Below the pieces are notes generated by a model. That model made no database searches. It had not been told where the DNA came from and was given only the letters and a program-made list of their open reading frames with translations. Positions 63,877-64,000 of a stretch of DNA of 64,000 nt are shown piece after piece (within the stretch, counting starts at the first letter, position 1; the number at the start of each line of letters is the position of its first letter). The DNA is from Caryophanales bacterium UBA6865 (GTDB taxonomy: Bacteria > Bacillota_I > Bacilli_A > RFN20 > CAG-826), in assembly GCA_002449265.1 (NCBI GenBank), contig DKCV01000015.1, positions 1 through 64,000 on the forward strand, in the 5' to 3' direction. Position numbers and translations under genes: made by a program.

Positions 63877-64000
63877 TTGTTGATTCGCTCCTCCTTTAAA
63901 CATAATGCTCGATAAGTTTATTCTCTTTAGAGAATGGGTGCAACATCTAAAATAAGTCATTTTTGCGGTTTATGTTTTTCCTATGTCTTATCGTTTGCCA

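Noticed and set aside
1..64000. Use of a Mycoplasma-type code (TGA as Trp)
   Set aside because: Intact genes end in TGA inside ATGA overlaps (12085-12088, 23521-23531, 23703-23706), and conserved proteins contain no internal TGA. Only the broken gene at 8694 would need it.

Overview
The window is a stretch of chromosome from a low-G+C, Gram-positive-type bacterium. A lineage of Bacillota (class Bacilli) near the uncultured host-associated Erysipelotrichales/RF39-like groups fits best, but that placement is an inference from gene content. UGA is a normal stop: several genes end in TGA within ATGA overlaps, for example at 12085-12088 and 23703-23706. This argues against a Mycoplasma code. I see many lipoproteins with a lipobox cysteine and no outer-membrane machinery. 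I recognise no rRNA, tRNA or CRISPR array.

Layout. 1-6818: high-affinity phosphate uptake and its control (pstS 3' end, pstC, pstA, pstB, phoU, then a PhoP/PhoR-type two-component pair), tightly packed. 6819-13882: an accessory zone with gene debris (a broken AAA ATPase remnant and a broken membrane-flavodoxin gene), lipoproteins, an unknown secreted protein overlapping a membrane protein with an internal duplication, a NADAR ADP-ribose hydrolase with a small partner, a DUF3791-type small-protein pair and a zinc-ribbon/TM2 protein. 14114-26227: an AT-rich, almost gapless eight-gene island related to DNA phosphorothioation (Dnd) systems. It holds a DndC-like PAPS-reductase-fold protein with extra zinc-ribbon and ferredoxin modules, a DUF4007 protein, a 1150-residue P-loop ATPase, a DndA-like cysteine desulfurase, a phospholipase-D-type nuclease/helicase, a 61-residue protein, a DndD-like SMC ATPase and a small last gene in the dndE position. 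It is followed by an ADP-ribosylglycohydrolase fused to what looks like a DUF4143-type nuclease-fold domain.

27856-44702: tex, a collagen-like lipoprotein, a cation/proton antiporter, an mglBAC-type sugar ABC operon whose permease has a very long charged N-terminus, uracil salvage (uraA-upp, with a terminator in the leader), a Na/Pi cotransporter, and a MerR-controlled flavoprotein/cupin operon. 44708-64000: mostly housekeeping genes (M13 peptidase, rmuC, recN, ZIP transporter, C69 dipeptidase, L-lactate dehydrogenase, tyrosine phosphatase, a flippase-glycosyltransferase-recX-yhaM cluster and HIT protein), ending in two large lipoproteins, the first with a parvulin-like (PrsA-type) core.

The most unusual region is the phosphorothioation-type island. 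It has modification parts (sulfur donor, PAPS-reductase-fold enzyme, SMC ATPase) interleaved in one operon with a candidate effector set (DUF4007, giant ATPase, PLD-helicase). It lacks dndB and recognisable dndF/dndG, and it sits between genes that remove ADP-ribose. It is closest in logic to the haloarchaeal DndCDEA-PbeABCD arrangement, but in a different gene order and in a bacterium.
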